Both the position numbers and the translations under genes were made by a program. The notes under the pieces were generated by a model. It saw only the letters and a list, made by a program, of their open reading frames with translations, ran no database searches and was not told where the DNA came from. Source: Muribaculaceae bacterium (lineage in GTDB: Bacteria; Bacteroidota; Bacteroidia; Bacteroidales; Muribaculaceae). Taken from it: a DNA stretch of 7,702 nt. The DNA is taken from NCBI GenBank assembly GCA_017962285.1, contig JAGCVR010000001.1, positions 1 through 7,702 of the forward strand, given 5' to 3'. Positions 1-6,177 of the stretch are shown one piece after another (the first letter of the stretch is position 1; every line of letters begins with the position of its first letter).

Positions 1-111
1 GCCGTCGAAACGGGCTGCCACGTTGTAACTCCCGTTGAGAATCAACAGGTCACCGGCACTTTCGCCCAGCCACATCAGGGCAATCAAAAATAGGAAAGTA
101 ATCTTTTTCAT
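1..111 (-). CDS. Secreted protein, N-terminal fragment (cut by window edge)
   Basis: An ATG at 111 on the minus strand opens 37 codons without a stop up to the window edge. The protein begins MKKITFLFLIALMWLGESAG: two lysines, a hydrophobic core of about 12 residues, then small residues, which is a typical Sec signal peptide. There is no cysteine in a lipobox position, so signal peptidase I cleavage after about residue 19 is likelier than lipidation. The 17 visible mature residues (DLLILNGSYNVAARFDG) do not let me name a family. A good Bacteroidetes-type promoter sits 27 bp upstream, which supports this start and suggests the gene is transcribed independently of the glycosyltransferase gene before it. 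Confidence 0.75.
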   Translation of the reverse strand, partial: MKKITFLFLIALMWLGESAGDLLILNGSYNVAARFDG

Positions 112-137
112 AATCAGACATTTTTTACAATATGCGC

Positions 138-167
138 CAAAGATATAAATCATTTTCAAGAACACAA
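138..167 (-). promoter_or_regulatory. Promoter for the secreted-protein gene
   Basis: On the minus strand TATCTTTG (145-138) matches the Bacteroidetes -7 box TAnnTTTG. A TTG at 167-165, at the end of a T tract, lies 19 bp upstream, the usual -33 spacing. Transcription would start near 130, leaving an untranslated leader of about 20 nt. The -33 element lies inside the T tract of the preceding terminator. Confidence 0.6.
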
Positions 168-201
168 AAAAAGGAGGCAGAAAACTAATAAAACTGCCTC
201 C
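166..201 (-). terminator. Rho-independent terminator after the lolD-to-glycosyltransferase gene run
   Basis: Read on the minus strand, GGAGGCAG (201-194) and CTGCCTCC (180-173) form a perfect 8-bp GC-rich stem with a 13-nt A/T loop, followed at once by seven T residues (172-166). Outer segments 208-214 and 161-167 are also complementary, so the hairpin can extend into the tail. It lies about 160 bp past the glycosyltransferase stop codon and is the first clear terminator downstream of the minus-strand gene run. Confidence 0.8.
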
Positions 202-359
202 CCTACTTGTGTTTTCTGAATTAAATTTAATGATTAATGCATAAAAACAAGTCTAAAACAAATCTTTATTAAAAAACCTAATTCCATGCAAAAATAGAAT
301 CATTTAAATTCAAAGTCAACTCTAATAGACCAAATAAACGATTTTATAGACAAACAGCA

Positions 360-1331
360 CTATCCGACTCTTTTTTTACTGGAAAGTGACAACATTTTCC
401 GTAAGCTTTTCATGCCTAAGAATGAGAGTATTATGGCAATTTTGTTCATCAGCCTCACACGAGGATTGAAAAAGCAACTACGGCGCAGACGCAGAATATT
501 GCTCCAACTTTCATTTATAGCGCCAGCCATCTTTGGGGATGGATTCCGGGGGATGGTGCGCAACATATTAAAGCTGGCACTGAGCAGACGGCTCTGCACC
601 GCAGGAAGATGACGAGGATTTGTCGTTTCTATTTCCTGTTCCAATTCCGAGAGAATGCTCAGAACCACTGTGCGGGATTCGGAAAAATCGCCCATTGTGC
701 TCTCCTGATGGCGAATGTAGTGATACAGCTTTAAAGAAGTATAGACAAGTCCCCGCTCAGCCCTTGAAAGCAACGGAAATTCCGAACGCAAATCCTCAAA
801 GATTTCACCCTCCTTGAACAGAAAATTCCGAAGCAGACCTGCACGGAAAATCCGTCGGCAGAGCGAGTTCTTGATGGTATCCTGATAGAAAGACGCATCG
901 ATGGCCTCGTTCTGCGCGTAGAACCTCTCCTTGCCGTTTGCCATACCGGCAACCGGTTTTTGCCCGTCATCGTACTGTAGCCAATCACATTCTGCCACAT
1001 CACAATCAAATTTCTCAATCAGCCCAAGCAGTTTTTCCACAAAAATGGGCTCCACCATATCGTCACTGTCAACGAATGCCAGGAAATCCCCCTTCGCAAG
1101 TCTGAGTCCGGCATTTCTCGCAGCTGCCACACCCTGATGTGGAATAGCCTCAACTTCTATTCTATTATCTTCGTTGGCAAGAGTGCGACAGATATCAGCA
1201 CTGTCGTCGGTACTTCCGTCGTTCACAAGTATGATCTGGAGTTGGCTGTGTGTCTGCGACATCACACTCGTCACACACCGCCGCATATACGGCGATGTGT
1301 TATACACCGGAATTACCACAGACACAAGCAT
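360..1331 (-). CDS. Glycosyltransferase family 2 (GT-A fold)
   Basis: A 323-residue cytoplasmic or membrane-associated nucleotide-sugar glycosyltransferase. The N-terminus (VSVVIPVYN, residues 3-11) is the canonical GT2 beta-strand. VNDGSTD (36-42) is the nucleotide-binding motif, ARNAGL (71-76) a conserved GT2 helix, and DSDD (88-91) the metal-binding DxD motif. GEIFED (175-180) fits the acidic catalytic-base region of this group, and YHYIRHQES (203-211) is a common late motif. The last 60 residues are basic with one short hydrophobic stretch (about 294-302), perhaps for membrane association. No multi-pass membrane domain is visible. Family membership is clear; donor and acceptor cannot be read from sequence, though such enzymes usually build capsule, O-antigen or exopolysaccharide. 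The start ATG is 14 bp after the cysS stop, so the two are probably co-transcribed. There are no other polysaccharide genes in view, so it looks like an isolated glycosyltransferase. Confidence 0.93.
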   Translation of the reverse strand: MLVSVVIPVYNTSPYMRRCVTSVMSQTHSQLQIILVNDGSTDDSADICRTLANEDNRIEVEAIPHQGVAAARNAGLRLAKGDFLAFVDSDDMVEPIFVEKLLGLIEKFDCDVAECDWLQYDDGQKPVAGMANGKERFYAQNEAIDASFYQDTIKNSLCRRIFRAGLLRNFLFKEGEIFEDLRSEFPLLSRAERGLVYTSLKLYHYIRHQESTMGDFSESRTVVLSILSELEQEIETTNPRHLPAVQSRLLSASFNMLRTIPRNPSPKMAGAINESWSNILRLRRSCFFNPRVRLMNKIAIILSFLGMKSLRKMLSLSSKKRVG

Positions 1332-1345
1332 CTCTCAACGGATTT

Positions 1346-2809
1346 TTATCTCACTTTCCACTCAAAACCGTCCTTGGTGTCTTTCACGTCGAAGCCGGCT
1401 TCGTTCAAACGATTACGAATCAGGTCGCTTGTAGTCCAGTCTTTTGCAGATTTCGCATTTTTGCGGATTTCAAGAAGCAAATCCACGGCTTTCCTGTAGG
1501 GTTCAAGGTCAACGTTCTCACCGCCGCTGAAGTCGTCGCGCAAGCCAAGCACGTCGAAAAGATAAGTCTGGAACACCGATTTCAGTTCTGAGATTTGCTC
1601 TGCAGTGAGACAGGCGCTACCGTCGTTTGCCTGATTTATAAGTTTGCAGGCATCGAAAAGCGTTGCAATCACCACAGGAGTGTTCAGGTCGTCATCCATT
1701 GCTTCGGCGCAGCGTTTGCCAAAGTCCTCCACAGCAAGAGACGATGCCTCGGCAGGCTTGAGCTCACAGAGCCGGTGCCATCCGTCCATCATTCTCTCAT
1801 AAGCTTTTTCGGCAGCTTTCAGTGCTTCGTTTGAGAAATCAACTGTTCCGCGATAGTGTGCCTGCAATATGAAGAAACGCACCGTCATGGGCGAATATGG
1901 CTGTTCCAGCAAAGGATGTGTTCCCTTGAAAAACTCTTCAAGTGTTATGAAGTTGCCGAGCGATTTCCCCATCTTCTTGCCATTGATGGTAATCATGTTG
2001 TTGTGCATCCAGTAGCGCACCATGGGTTTGCCTTGACTTGCCACCGCCTGTGCAATCTCGCACTCATGATGCGGAAAGACCAAGTCCATGCCACCGCCGT
2101 GTATGTCGAACTGCGCGCCGAGGTATTTCCGTCCCATAGCCGTACATTCGCAGTGCCATCCCGGGAAGCCGTCGCTCCACGGAGACGGCCAGCGCATGAT
2201 ATGTTCCGGCTGAGCCTTCTTCCATAAAGCAAAGTCAGCCTGATTTCGCTTCTCTCCCACTCCGTCGAGTTCACGTCTGGCATTCTTCACCTCAGCAAGA
2301 TTTCTTCCTGAAAGAACTCCATAGTGATGGTCGTGGTCGTATTTCTCCACGTCGAAGTAAACACTGCCGTTGCTCTCATAGGCATAGCCGTTGGCAAAAA
2401 TTTCCTTCACAAGTTCCTCCTGCTCGATGATGTGGCCGGTGGCATGAGGCTCAATGCTGGGAGGAAGCACATTCAAAGCATCCATTGCCTTATGGTAGCG
2501 GTTGGTGTAGTACTGCGCCACTTCCATCGGTTCAAGCTGCTCAAGCCGCGCTTTCTTTGCGATTTTATCTTCGCCGTCATCAGCATCATGTTCCAAGTGC
2601 CCCACATCGGTGATGTTCCGGACGTAGCGCACTTTATAACCCAGTTTCTTCAGATAACGGAAAAGTACGTCAAAAGTAATCGACGGACGGGCATGTCCCA
2701 AATGGGGGTCGCCATACACGGTGGGACCGCAAACATACATGCCCACTTTCCCCTCGTGCAGCGGCACAAAACGCTCCTTCTGTCTCGTAAGCGTGTTATA
2801 AATAAGCAT
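1346..2809 (-). CDS. cysS: Cysteinyl-tRNA synthetase
   Basis: A complete 487-residue class I aminoacyl-tRNA synthetase that charges tRNA-Cys with cysteine using ATP in the cytoplasm. C27 in [10 protein letters not shown] is the first zinc ligand that recognises the cysteine thiol. HLGH (36-39) is the HIGH signature. C222 in GWHCEC, and H247 and E251 in FPHHECE, match the remaining zinc ligands of the E. coli enzyme. KMGKS (279-283) is the KMSKS loop with serine replaced by glycine. [13 protein letters not shown] (237-249) is diagnostic for CysS. The C-terminal anticodon-binding part (about 320-487) is present at normal length. The ATG at 2809 gives the expected [12 protein letters not shown] start. 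A 61-bp gap separates it from the DUF3467 gene and 14 bp from the glycosyltransferase. I see no convincing promoter in the upstream gap, so read-through from lolD is likely. Confidence 0.98.
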   Translation of the reverse strand: MLIYNTLTRQKERFVPLHEGKVGMYVCGPTVYGDPHLGHARPSITFDVLFRYLKKLGYKVRYVRNITDVGHLEHDADDGEDKIAKKARLEQLEPMEVAQYYTNRYHKAMDALNVLPPSIEPHATGHIIEQEELVKEIFANGYAYESNGSVYFDVEKYDHDHHYGVLSGRNLAEVKNARRELDGVGEKRNQADFALWKKAQPEHIMRWPSPWSDGFPGWHCECTAMGRKYLGAQFDIHGGGMDLVFPHHECEIAQAVASQGKPMVRYWMHNNMITINGKKMGKSLGNFITLEEFFKGTHPLLEQPYSPMTVRFFILQAHYRGTVDFSNEALKAAEKAYERMMDGWHRLCELKPAEASSLAVEDFGKRCAEAMDDDLNTPVVIATLFDACKLINQANDGSACLTAEQISELKSVFQTYLFDVLGLRDDFSGGENVDLEPYRKAVDLLLEIRKNAKSAKDWTTSDLIRNRLNEAGFDVKDTKDGFEWKVR

Positions 2810-2870
2810 ATCTGTAATATAATCTGTTTTTAAATATCAAAAGTGGACTCAGTAGAGCCAGCAAATATCA

Positions 2871-3190
2871 TCAAGCTTGTCCTTTCGGGAACGGGAAGTT
2901 GATGGGACCGTTGCCGCTGCCTGCTGCGCGAGGCACGATTTCGCCGTAAGCCATCTCATATTTCTTGATGTTTTCCTGCAAAGCCATGAGCAGTTGCTTG
3001 GCATTCTCAGGCGTCATGATGTTGCGGGATTGAACGCGGGCCTTGGGCATATTTGGAGCCATGAGCACCATATCGATAAAGAAATCGTTCGGTCCGTGAC
3101 TTATCACTGCCAAGTTAGAGTAACGGCCCTGCAGTTCATCGCTGGGAACTTCAATCTGAATCTGTCCTTGTTTTGATTTTCGTTTGCCAT
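2871..3190 (-). CDS. DUF3467 family protein, apparent 1-nt frameshift near the start
   Basis: The reading frame ending at the TGA 2871-2873 encodes GQIQIEVPSDELQGRYSNL, then AVISHGPNDFFIDMVLMAP, a region on proteins carried as Bacteroidetes DUF3467 (about 100 residues, function unknown). The rest, with KARVQSRNIMTPENAKQLL and a helix NIKKYEMAYGEI, is intact. This frame has no ATG before an upstream stop at 3206-3204. The only plausible ATG, at 3190, lies in a different frame and reads MANENQNK before diverging. Re-joining the frames near 3167, for example by one extra G, gives a normal protein of about 106 residues beginning MANENQNKGQIQIE. Either the sequence has lost one base here, or translation begins at a non-ATG codon such as TTG 3113, which would remove a conserved strand. 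The conserved body argues that the gene is real. Spacing (61 bp to cysS) places it in the minus-strand run. Confidence 0.7.
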
Positions 3191-3218
3191 AATTTATAAA
3201 GTATTATATGTTAATATT

Positions 3219-3235
3219 ATTCGATAGTTTCGAAT
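3219..3235. repeat. 17-bp inverted repeat between the NigD-like and DUF3467 genes
   Basis: ATTCGA (3219-3224) and TCGAAT (3230-3235) are perfect inverted arms around a 5-nt spacer, in the 65-bp gap upstream of the DUF3467 start. There is no following T tract on either strand, so it is not a simple terminator. It could be a dimeric regulator site or a small mRNA hairpin. Chance is also possible at this length in A/T-rich DNA. Confidence 0.3.
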
Positions 3236-3255
3236 GAAAAGGTTCGGTGACACCG

Positions 3256-3921
3256 TCATTCTTTTTCAAAAATATAGCACTCTGTCTCAGGTCGCACCAC
3301 ATCGGTTAGAAAGACGCGTATTCTCTTGCAGGTGGGTCGTTTCATGAGATAGCCGATATTGAACGACGCATAGCAGTCGCGCCAGTGAAGCGGTTCCTCG
3401 CCCTTCAGGTCATGAACAAGGTAGCAGTCCACCACTTCGTTGTCGCGTGTATCGCCATCCATCAGCAGAAAGAACGACCGGAGCTTTCCGGTATATTCCA
3501 CCTGACACCTTACGTTGATAAACTCGCCGGTCTGCCAGATGCTCTGCAATCGCAACTCATGGAGGTCATATTCTGTCATGGGCAATTTATTCACTCTGAG
3601 CGAATCGCTTATTATTTTGGTGATGCTGTAGATTTCAATCTGTCGGGAGTATTGACCGCCATCCTTCTCACGATAACGCATAAGCACACGATGGTCTTTT
3701 GCTAACCCGGGGTCGTCCACACCATTTGCCACAAGAGTGGTAATATCACCAGTTCTGTTCACATTTTCAAACACGGCTTCACCTTGGCTGAATGACTTGA
3801 AAGTGACCAAATCAAGACGAAAATCCACCAGTCCTGCATCATTGAAATCGTCATCGCCACATGCAAAACCAATCATTGCAAGTGAAATGAGAATCACTAT
3901 TTTAAGCCATCCCGATTTCAT
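3256..3921 (-). CDS. NigD-like surface lipoprotein
   Basis: A 221-residue predicted lipoprotein. Residues 1-20 form a signal peptide ([20 protein letters not shown]) and C21 is the probable lipidated cysteine, although the lipobox (GFAC) is looser than consensus. C21 is followed by GDDD, like the acidic lipoprotein export signal that sends Bacteroidetes lipoproteins to the cell surface. The body resembles NigD-like proteins: an N-terminal small beta domain (about 33-105, with [12 protein letters not shown] and IEIYSITKI) and a C-terminal beta domain (about 120-208, with [18 protein letters not shown] and a later KRIRVFLTD). NigD proteins are Bacteroidales-specific lipoproteins of unclear role, first noted in a bacteriocin-linked operon. 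The ATG overlaps the lolD stop by 4 bp (ATGA), so the two are probably translationally coupled. Pairing with a lipoprotein-release-type ATPase is suggestive, but the link is inference. Confidence 0.72.
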   Translation of the reverse strand: MKSGWLKIVILISLAMIGFACGDDDFNDAGLVDFRLDLVTFKSFSQGEAVFENVNRTGDITTLVANGVDDPGLAKDHRVLMRYREKDGGQYSRQIEIYSITKIISDSLRVNKLPMTEYDLHELRLQSIWQTGEFINVRCQVEYTGKLRSFFLLMDGDTRDNEVVDCYLVHDLKGEEPLHWRDCYASFNIGYLMKRPTCKRIRVFLTDVVRPETECYIFEKE

Positions 3922-4616
3922 TGTATGTTCTGCGGATTTTCCGAATCACTTTCCATTATGCCATCGCGCATCCGAAGCACACGGTCGCACTGAGCGGCAA
4001 GAGTCTCATCGTGAGTGACGATGACAAACGTCTGTCCCATTTGTTCACGGAGTTTGAAGAACAGCTCATGCAACTCGCGCTTGTTCTGAGAGTCGAGGCT
4101 GCCACTGGGCTCGTCTGCGAGAACCACTTTAGGATTGTTGATCAGCGCCCGCGCCACCGCCACACGCTGACGCTCGCCGCCGCTGAGTTGTGCCGGTTTA
4201 TGCTGCAATCGGTCGGCAAGTCCCATAAACGAAAGCAGTTCGTTGGCTCGCCGCATGGCCTCGTTTCTTTTCTCTCCGCCAATCAGCGCTGGAATAGCCA
4301 CATTCTCAGCCGTGGTAAACTCTGGAAGAAGCTGATGAAATTGAAATACGAATCCTATGTTGCGGTTGCGGAAACGTGCCAGTTCTTTTCCACGCAGTTC
4401 AAGCACATTGGTACCTGAAATCAGAACAGAGCCGCTGTCGGGGCGGTCGAGTGTTCCAAGAATCTGCAGTAAAGTGGTCTTTCCCGCGCCACTTGGACCA
4501 ACGATGCTCACCACTTCGCCAGAGGCAATTTCCACGTCCACACCGCGAAGCACTTCCAGGGTGTCGAATCTCTTAACGATGCCCCGTGCCCGTATTATGT
4601 TTTCCAAATCACTCAT
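3918..4616 (-). CDS. lolD: ABC transporter ATP-binding protein, LolD type
   Basis: A complete 232-residue ABC ATPase. Walker A is GPSGAGKT (40-47), the Q-loop glutamine is Q92, the signature is LSGGERQ (144-150), Walker B is VVLADEP (164-170), the D-loop is SGSLD (171-175), and the switch histidine is H202 in [20 protein letters not shown] (91-106) is the pattern typical of LolD within the MacB/LolD/FtsE class; FtsE and MacB lack it. LolD powers release of lipoproteins from the inner membrane by LolC/LolE for transfer to LolA. No permease subunit is encoded in this window, so the partner must lie elsewhere, and a related exporter role cannot be excluded. The ATG at 4616 fits family N-termini and lies about 17-20 nt from the predicted transcription start. 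It is the first gene of the minus-strand run. Confidence 0.9.
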   Translation of the reverse strand: MSDLENIIRARGIVKRFDTLEVLRGVDVEIASGEVVSIVGPSGAGKTTLLQILGTLDRPDSGSVLISGTNVLELRGKELARFRNRNIGFVFQFHQLLPEFTTAENVAIPALIGGEKRNEAMRRANELLSFMGLADRLQHKPAQLSGGERQRVAVARALINNPKVVLADEPSGSLDSQNKRELHELFFKLREQMGQTFVIVTHDETLAAQCDRVLRMRDGIMESDSENPQNIQ

Positions 4617-4640
4617 CTGCTTTCACTTACTATAAGAATG

Positions 4641-4672
4641 CAAAGTTACGAATAAGCGAGCATAGAACAAAA
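4641..4672 (-). promoter_or_regulatory. Promoter of the lolD gene run
   Basis: On the minus strand TAACTTTG (4648-4641) matches the Bacteroidetes -7 consensus, and TTTTG (4672-4668) is the -33 element with the preferred 19-bp spacing. The start site should fall near 4634, about 18 nt before the lolD ATG. The 12-mer CGTAACTTTGCA around the -7 box also occurs at the metK promoter (6151-6162). Confidence 0.75.
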
Positions 4673-4742
4673 TGAATTATTCATTTTTTATGTTGAGCGA
4701 AAGTAACTTCGGCGACAGCCAACGTTACACGAATAAGCGAGC
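4648..4742 (+). repeat. 14-bp direct repeat flanking a small hairpin-forming module
   Basis: ACGAATAAGCGAGC occurs at 4648-4661 and again at 4729-4742, 81 bp apart, each preceded by a GTTAC-like sequence. Between them are a palindrome (4669-4687) and an imperfect stem around CGAAAGTAACTTCG (4698-4711). The arrangement resembles dispersed non-coding modules that I recall seeing upstream of genes in Prevotella and Bacteroides; that recollection is unverified. Confidence 0.6.
4669..4687. repeat. 19-bp palindrome overlapping the lolD -33 box
   Basis: AAAATGAAT (4669-4677) and ATTCATTTT (4679-4687) are perfect inverted arms around one base. The left arm covers most of the TTTTG -33 element of the lolD promoter, so a bound protein could compete with RNA polymerase. 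It could equally be part of the repeat module, and A/T-rich palindromes arise easily by chance. Confidence 0.4.
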
Positions 4743-4779
4743 GAAATGAAAATAAAAATCCACTTTTTATTTTCATTTC
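4743..4779. repeat. Perfect 16-bp inverted repeat with 5-nt loop
   Basis: GAAATGAAAATAAAAA (4743-4758) and its exact reverse complement (4764-4779) surround TCCAC. The stem is A/T-rich and has no clear T tract beyond it on either strand. It lies downstream of the endonuclease-family gene and its terminator, and upstream of the lolD promoter. It could act as a back-up transcript end, a 3'-end stabiliser, or be a remnant of a small palindromic element. Confidence 0.8.
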
Positions 4780-4796
4780 CGAGCATTGTAGCCAAA

Positions 4797-4842
4797 ACAT
4801 ATAAGCCTTATAAGTCCTATAGGACCTATAAGACCTATAAGA
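4797..4842 (+). repeat. 9-bp tandem repeat (CCTATAAGA units)
   Basis: Two exact units CCTATAAGA (4825-4833, 4834-4842) follow a one-mismatch unit CCTATAGGA (4816-4824), a 10-nt variant CCTTATAAGT (4806-4815) and a degenerate ACATATAAG (4797-4805). This looks like a short variable-number repeat. It is non-coding here and lies between a terminator and an inverted repeat. Confidence 0.75.
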
Positions 4843-4863
4843 TTTATTCTGCCACAGGAACAC

Positions 4864-4895
4864 AAAAAGGAGGATGCCTCAAAGACATCCTCCTT
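4864..4895 (-). terminator. Rho-independent terminator of the endonuclease-family gene
   Basis: On the minus strand AAGGAGGATG (4895-4886) pairs with CATCCTCCTT (4876-4867), a 10-bp stem with a 9-nt loop, running into five T residues (4868-4864). It starts 28 bp after the stop codon of the endonuclease-family gene. Its tail (CCTCC, T tract, GTGTTC) closely matches that of the terminator at 166-201. Confidence 0.85.
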
Positions 4896-4922
4896 ATATC
4901 TCATCATAGAAAAATTCAAGGA

Positions 4923-5993
4923 TTATTCAACTTCTTTCACGAGGAAAATCTCTGTTGGGAAGTGGTCACTGTATCCGTTGAGGAACACACCGCCCGAATA
5001 AGTACGCAACGGGTAACCCTGACGGTCGCCTTCATTGGTTTTCAAGAACTCTCGGTTCAGCACTTCGGCGCGCAGGAACGTGAGTCCCGGTTTCTCCTTA
5101 GTGTCGTAGTAACGGAGGAAGTATTGGTTAAACACAATCTGGTCGAACAAGTTCCATTGTCCGCGATATGCCAGCGTTCCTATTCCCTTATCCAGAATCT
5201 GCCAGAAAGGATTGTAGATATCGTTAATCATCAGGACGTCCTTCATCTCCCTTTTTGCTCCAAGGGCTACAGAGCAGCTCTTGTTCTGCGGGTCATCGTT
5301 AAGGTCGCCCATGAAGATGATACCTTGGTTCGGGTCGTCGGCAAGGAGTGAGTCCACGGTGTGACGGCACATGGCGCCGGTAGCTTCGCGGAGCCAGCTC
5401 GACTGCTCTTCACCACCCAGACGCGAAGGCCAGTGATTTACAATCACACTCACCTTTTCTCCTGCAAGCAGACCTGTTACGCACAACTGATCGCGGGTGC
5501 GGAAAGTGGGATAGTCGATGAAACGTTCATCAAGTCTTTGGTTTGTTACGTTCAGAACGCGGAAATAACGTGGATTATAAAGTAGTCCCACGTCCACACC
5601 ACGGCGGTCGGGACCATCGTGATGAATTATCTGCAAGTGCCAGTCCTTGATTTCGGGTTGCTTCACAAGGTCTTCGAGCACGGTGCGATTCTCAATTTCG
5701 CTGACACCGATGATAGCAGGCCCCATTGGAGTGTTTTTCGTTGCCATCTCGCTGATGGCATAAGCCATGTTGTGCTGCTTCATCCAGTATTTACTATTGT
5801 TCCATTGACGAGAACCCTGCGGCGAGAACTCCAAGTCATAGGTACCATTGTTATTAATAGTGTCGAAGAGGTTCTCCAGGTTATAGAACATCACGCCAAA
5901 CATCTGGTAGCGCTTGCCGCTTTCAGCTGGCTGGCACTGAGCAAGTGGCGAAATAAAGGCTAATGAGAGAACGAATAATAATAGTTTCTTCAT
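4923..5993 (-). CDS. Exported endonuclease/exonuclease/phosphatase family protein
   Basis: A complete 356-residue protein of the DNase I-like (EEP) metal-dependent phosphoesterase fold. Residues 1-20 (MKKLLLFVLSLAFISPLAQC) form a signal peptide. C20 follows LAQ, which is not a valid lipobox because of the glutamine at -1, so a soluble exported protein is likelier. Fold motifs occur in order: FYNLENLFD (36-44), SEIEN (98-102, metal-binding glutamate), RGVDVGLLY (131-139), NHWPSR (186-191, catalytic histidine), GDLND (229-233, Asp/Asn pair), WNLFDQI (280-286) and SDHFP (342-346, terminal Asp-His). All catalytic positions I would expect are present. The substrate is unknown: members cleave DNA, RNA, inositol phosphates or lipid phosphates. 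The gene appears monocistronic, with its own promoter-like box and its own terminator. The start is supported by the signal peptide immediately after the ATG. Confidence 0.9.
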   Translation of the reverse strand: MKKLLLFVLSLAFISPLAQCQPAESGKRYQMFGVMFYNLENLFDTINNNGTYDLEFSPQGSRQWNNSKYWMKQHNMAYAISEMATKNTPMGPAIIGVSEIENRTVLEDLVKQPEIKDWHLQIIHHDGPDRRGVDVGLLYNPRYFRVLNVTNQRLDERFIDYPTFRTRDQLCVTGLLAGEKVSVIVNHWPSRLGGEEQSSWLREATGAMCRHTVDSLLADDPNQGIIFMGDLNDDPQNKSCSVALGAKREMKDVLMINDIYNPFWQILDKGIGTLAYRGQWNLFDQIVFNQYFLRYYDTKEKPGLTFLRAEVLNREFLKTNEGDRQGYPLRTYSGGVFLNGYSDHFPTEIFLVKEVE

Positions 5994-6029
5994 CGGTTTA
6001 TGTTTTTTAAATTAGAAGATAAATTTTTC

Positions 6030-6037
6030 CAAAATTA
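6030..6037 (-). promoter_or_regulatory. Possible promoter of the endonuclease-family gene
   Basis: TAATTTTG (6037-6030, minus) matches TAnnTTTG and lies 36 bp upstream of the ATG at 5993. No TTG lies at the usual 19-21 bp spacing upstream, so this rests on the -7 box alone in A/T-rich DNA. Confidence 0.4.
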
Positions 6038-6152
6038 ATGCTTTTTATTCAAATTTCCATAATTCTGAACTAAAAAAATTGCTTTTGCCCTCATTTTTCT
6101 CTTTCACGGGAATTTTATCGTTGAAAATATCGCAATAATGAAACATATTTCG

Positions 6153-6160
6153 TAACTTTG
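6153..6160 (+). promoter_or_regulatory. metK promoter (-7 box)
   Basis: TAACTTTG is an exact Bacteroidetes -7 box within CGTAACTTTGCA, a 12-mer shared with the lolD promoter. The nearest TTG (6121-6123) is 29 bp upstream, too far for a standard -33 element, so the promoter may be weak or rely on an extended -7. Transcription would begin near 6167, about 10 nt before the SAM-II-type aptamer, giving a leader of about 170 nt. Confidence 0.6.
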
Positions 6161-6177
6161 CAGAGTGAAATTTGAAC

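Larger units (their letters stand above)
4617..4922. other. Repeat-rich intergenic region between lolD and the endonuclease-family gene
   Basis: No credible gene lies here. Short open frames on both strands translate to repetitive YKTYKTYK/SYRSYR strings that come from the tandem repeat rather than from coding selection. The region holds, in order, the lolD promoter, a 19-bp palindrome, a 14-bp direct repeat 81 bp apart, a 37-bp inverted repeat, a 9-bp tandem repeat and the terminator of the endonuclease-family gene. Confidence 0.7.

Noticed and set aside
279..320. Second promoter (TATTTTTG, minus 296-289) upstream of the secreted-protein gene
   Set aside because: A transcript from it would run straight into the 166-201 terminator, no TTG lies at 19 bp, and such boxes are common by chance in this A/T-rich stretch.
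360..1331. Part of a capsule or O-antigen gene cluster
   Set aside because: Only one glycosyltransferase is present, between cysS and a secreted-protein gene, with no nucleotide-sugar, flippase or polymerase genes in view.
3160..3190. Programmed -1 frameshift at the DUF3467 start
   Set aside because: In the ATG frame the codons are CAA AAC AAG GAC, which do not fit the X XXY YYZ slippery pattern, and I see no stem-loop just downstream. A deletion or sequence error is simpler.
3245..3255. CGGTGACACCG palindrome right after the NigD-like stop as a terminator
   Set aside because: The arms are only 5 bp around a single base, so a stable hairpin would lose pairs to form a loop, and the following minus-strand sequence (AACCTTTTC) has only a short T run.
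4746..5351. 201-codon plus-strand open frame beginning KIKIHFLFSF and containing YKTYK repeats
   Set aside because: It begins in the inverted repeat, runs through the 9-bp tandem repeat and then lies antisense to the endonuclease-family gene. The repeat length, a multiple of three, keeps it open by accident.
5931..5993. Lipoprotein signal in the endonuclease-family protein (C20)
   Set aside because: The residue before the cysteine is glutamine, which does not fit the lipobox, and no acidic surface-export residues follow immediately.
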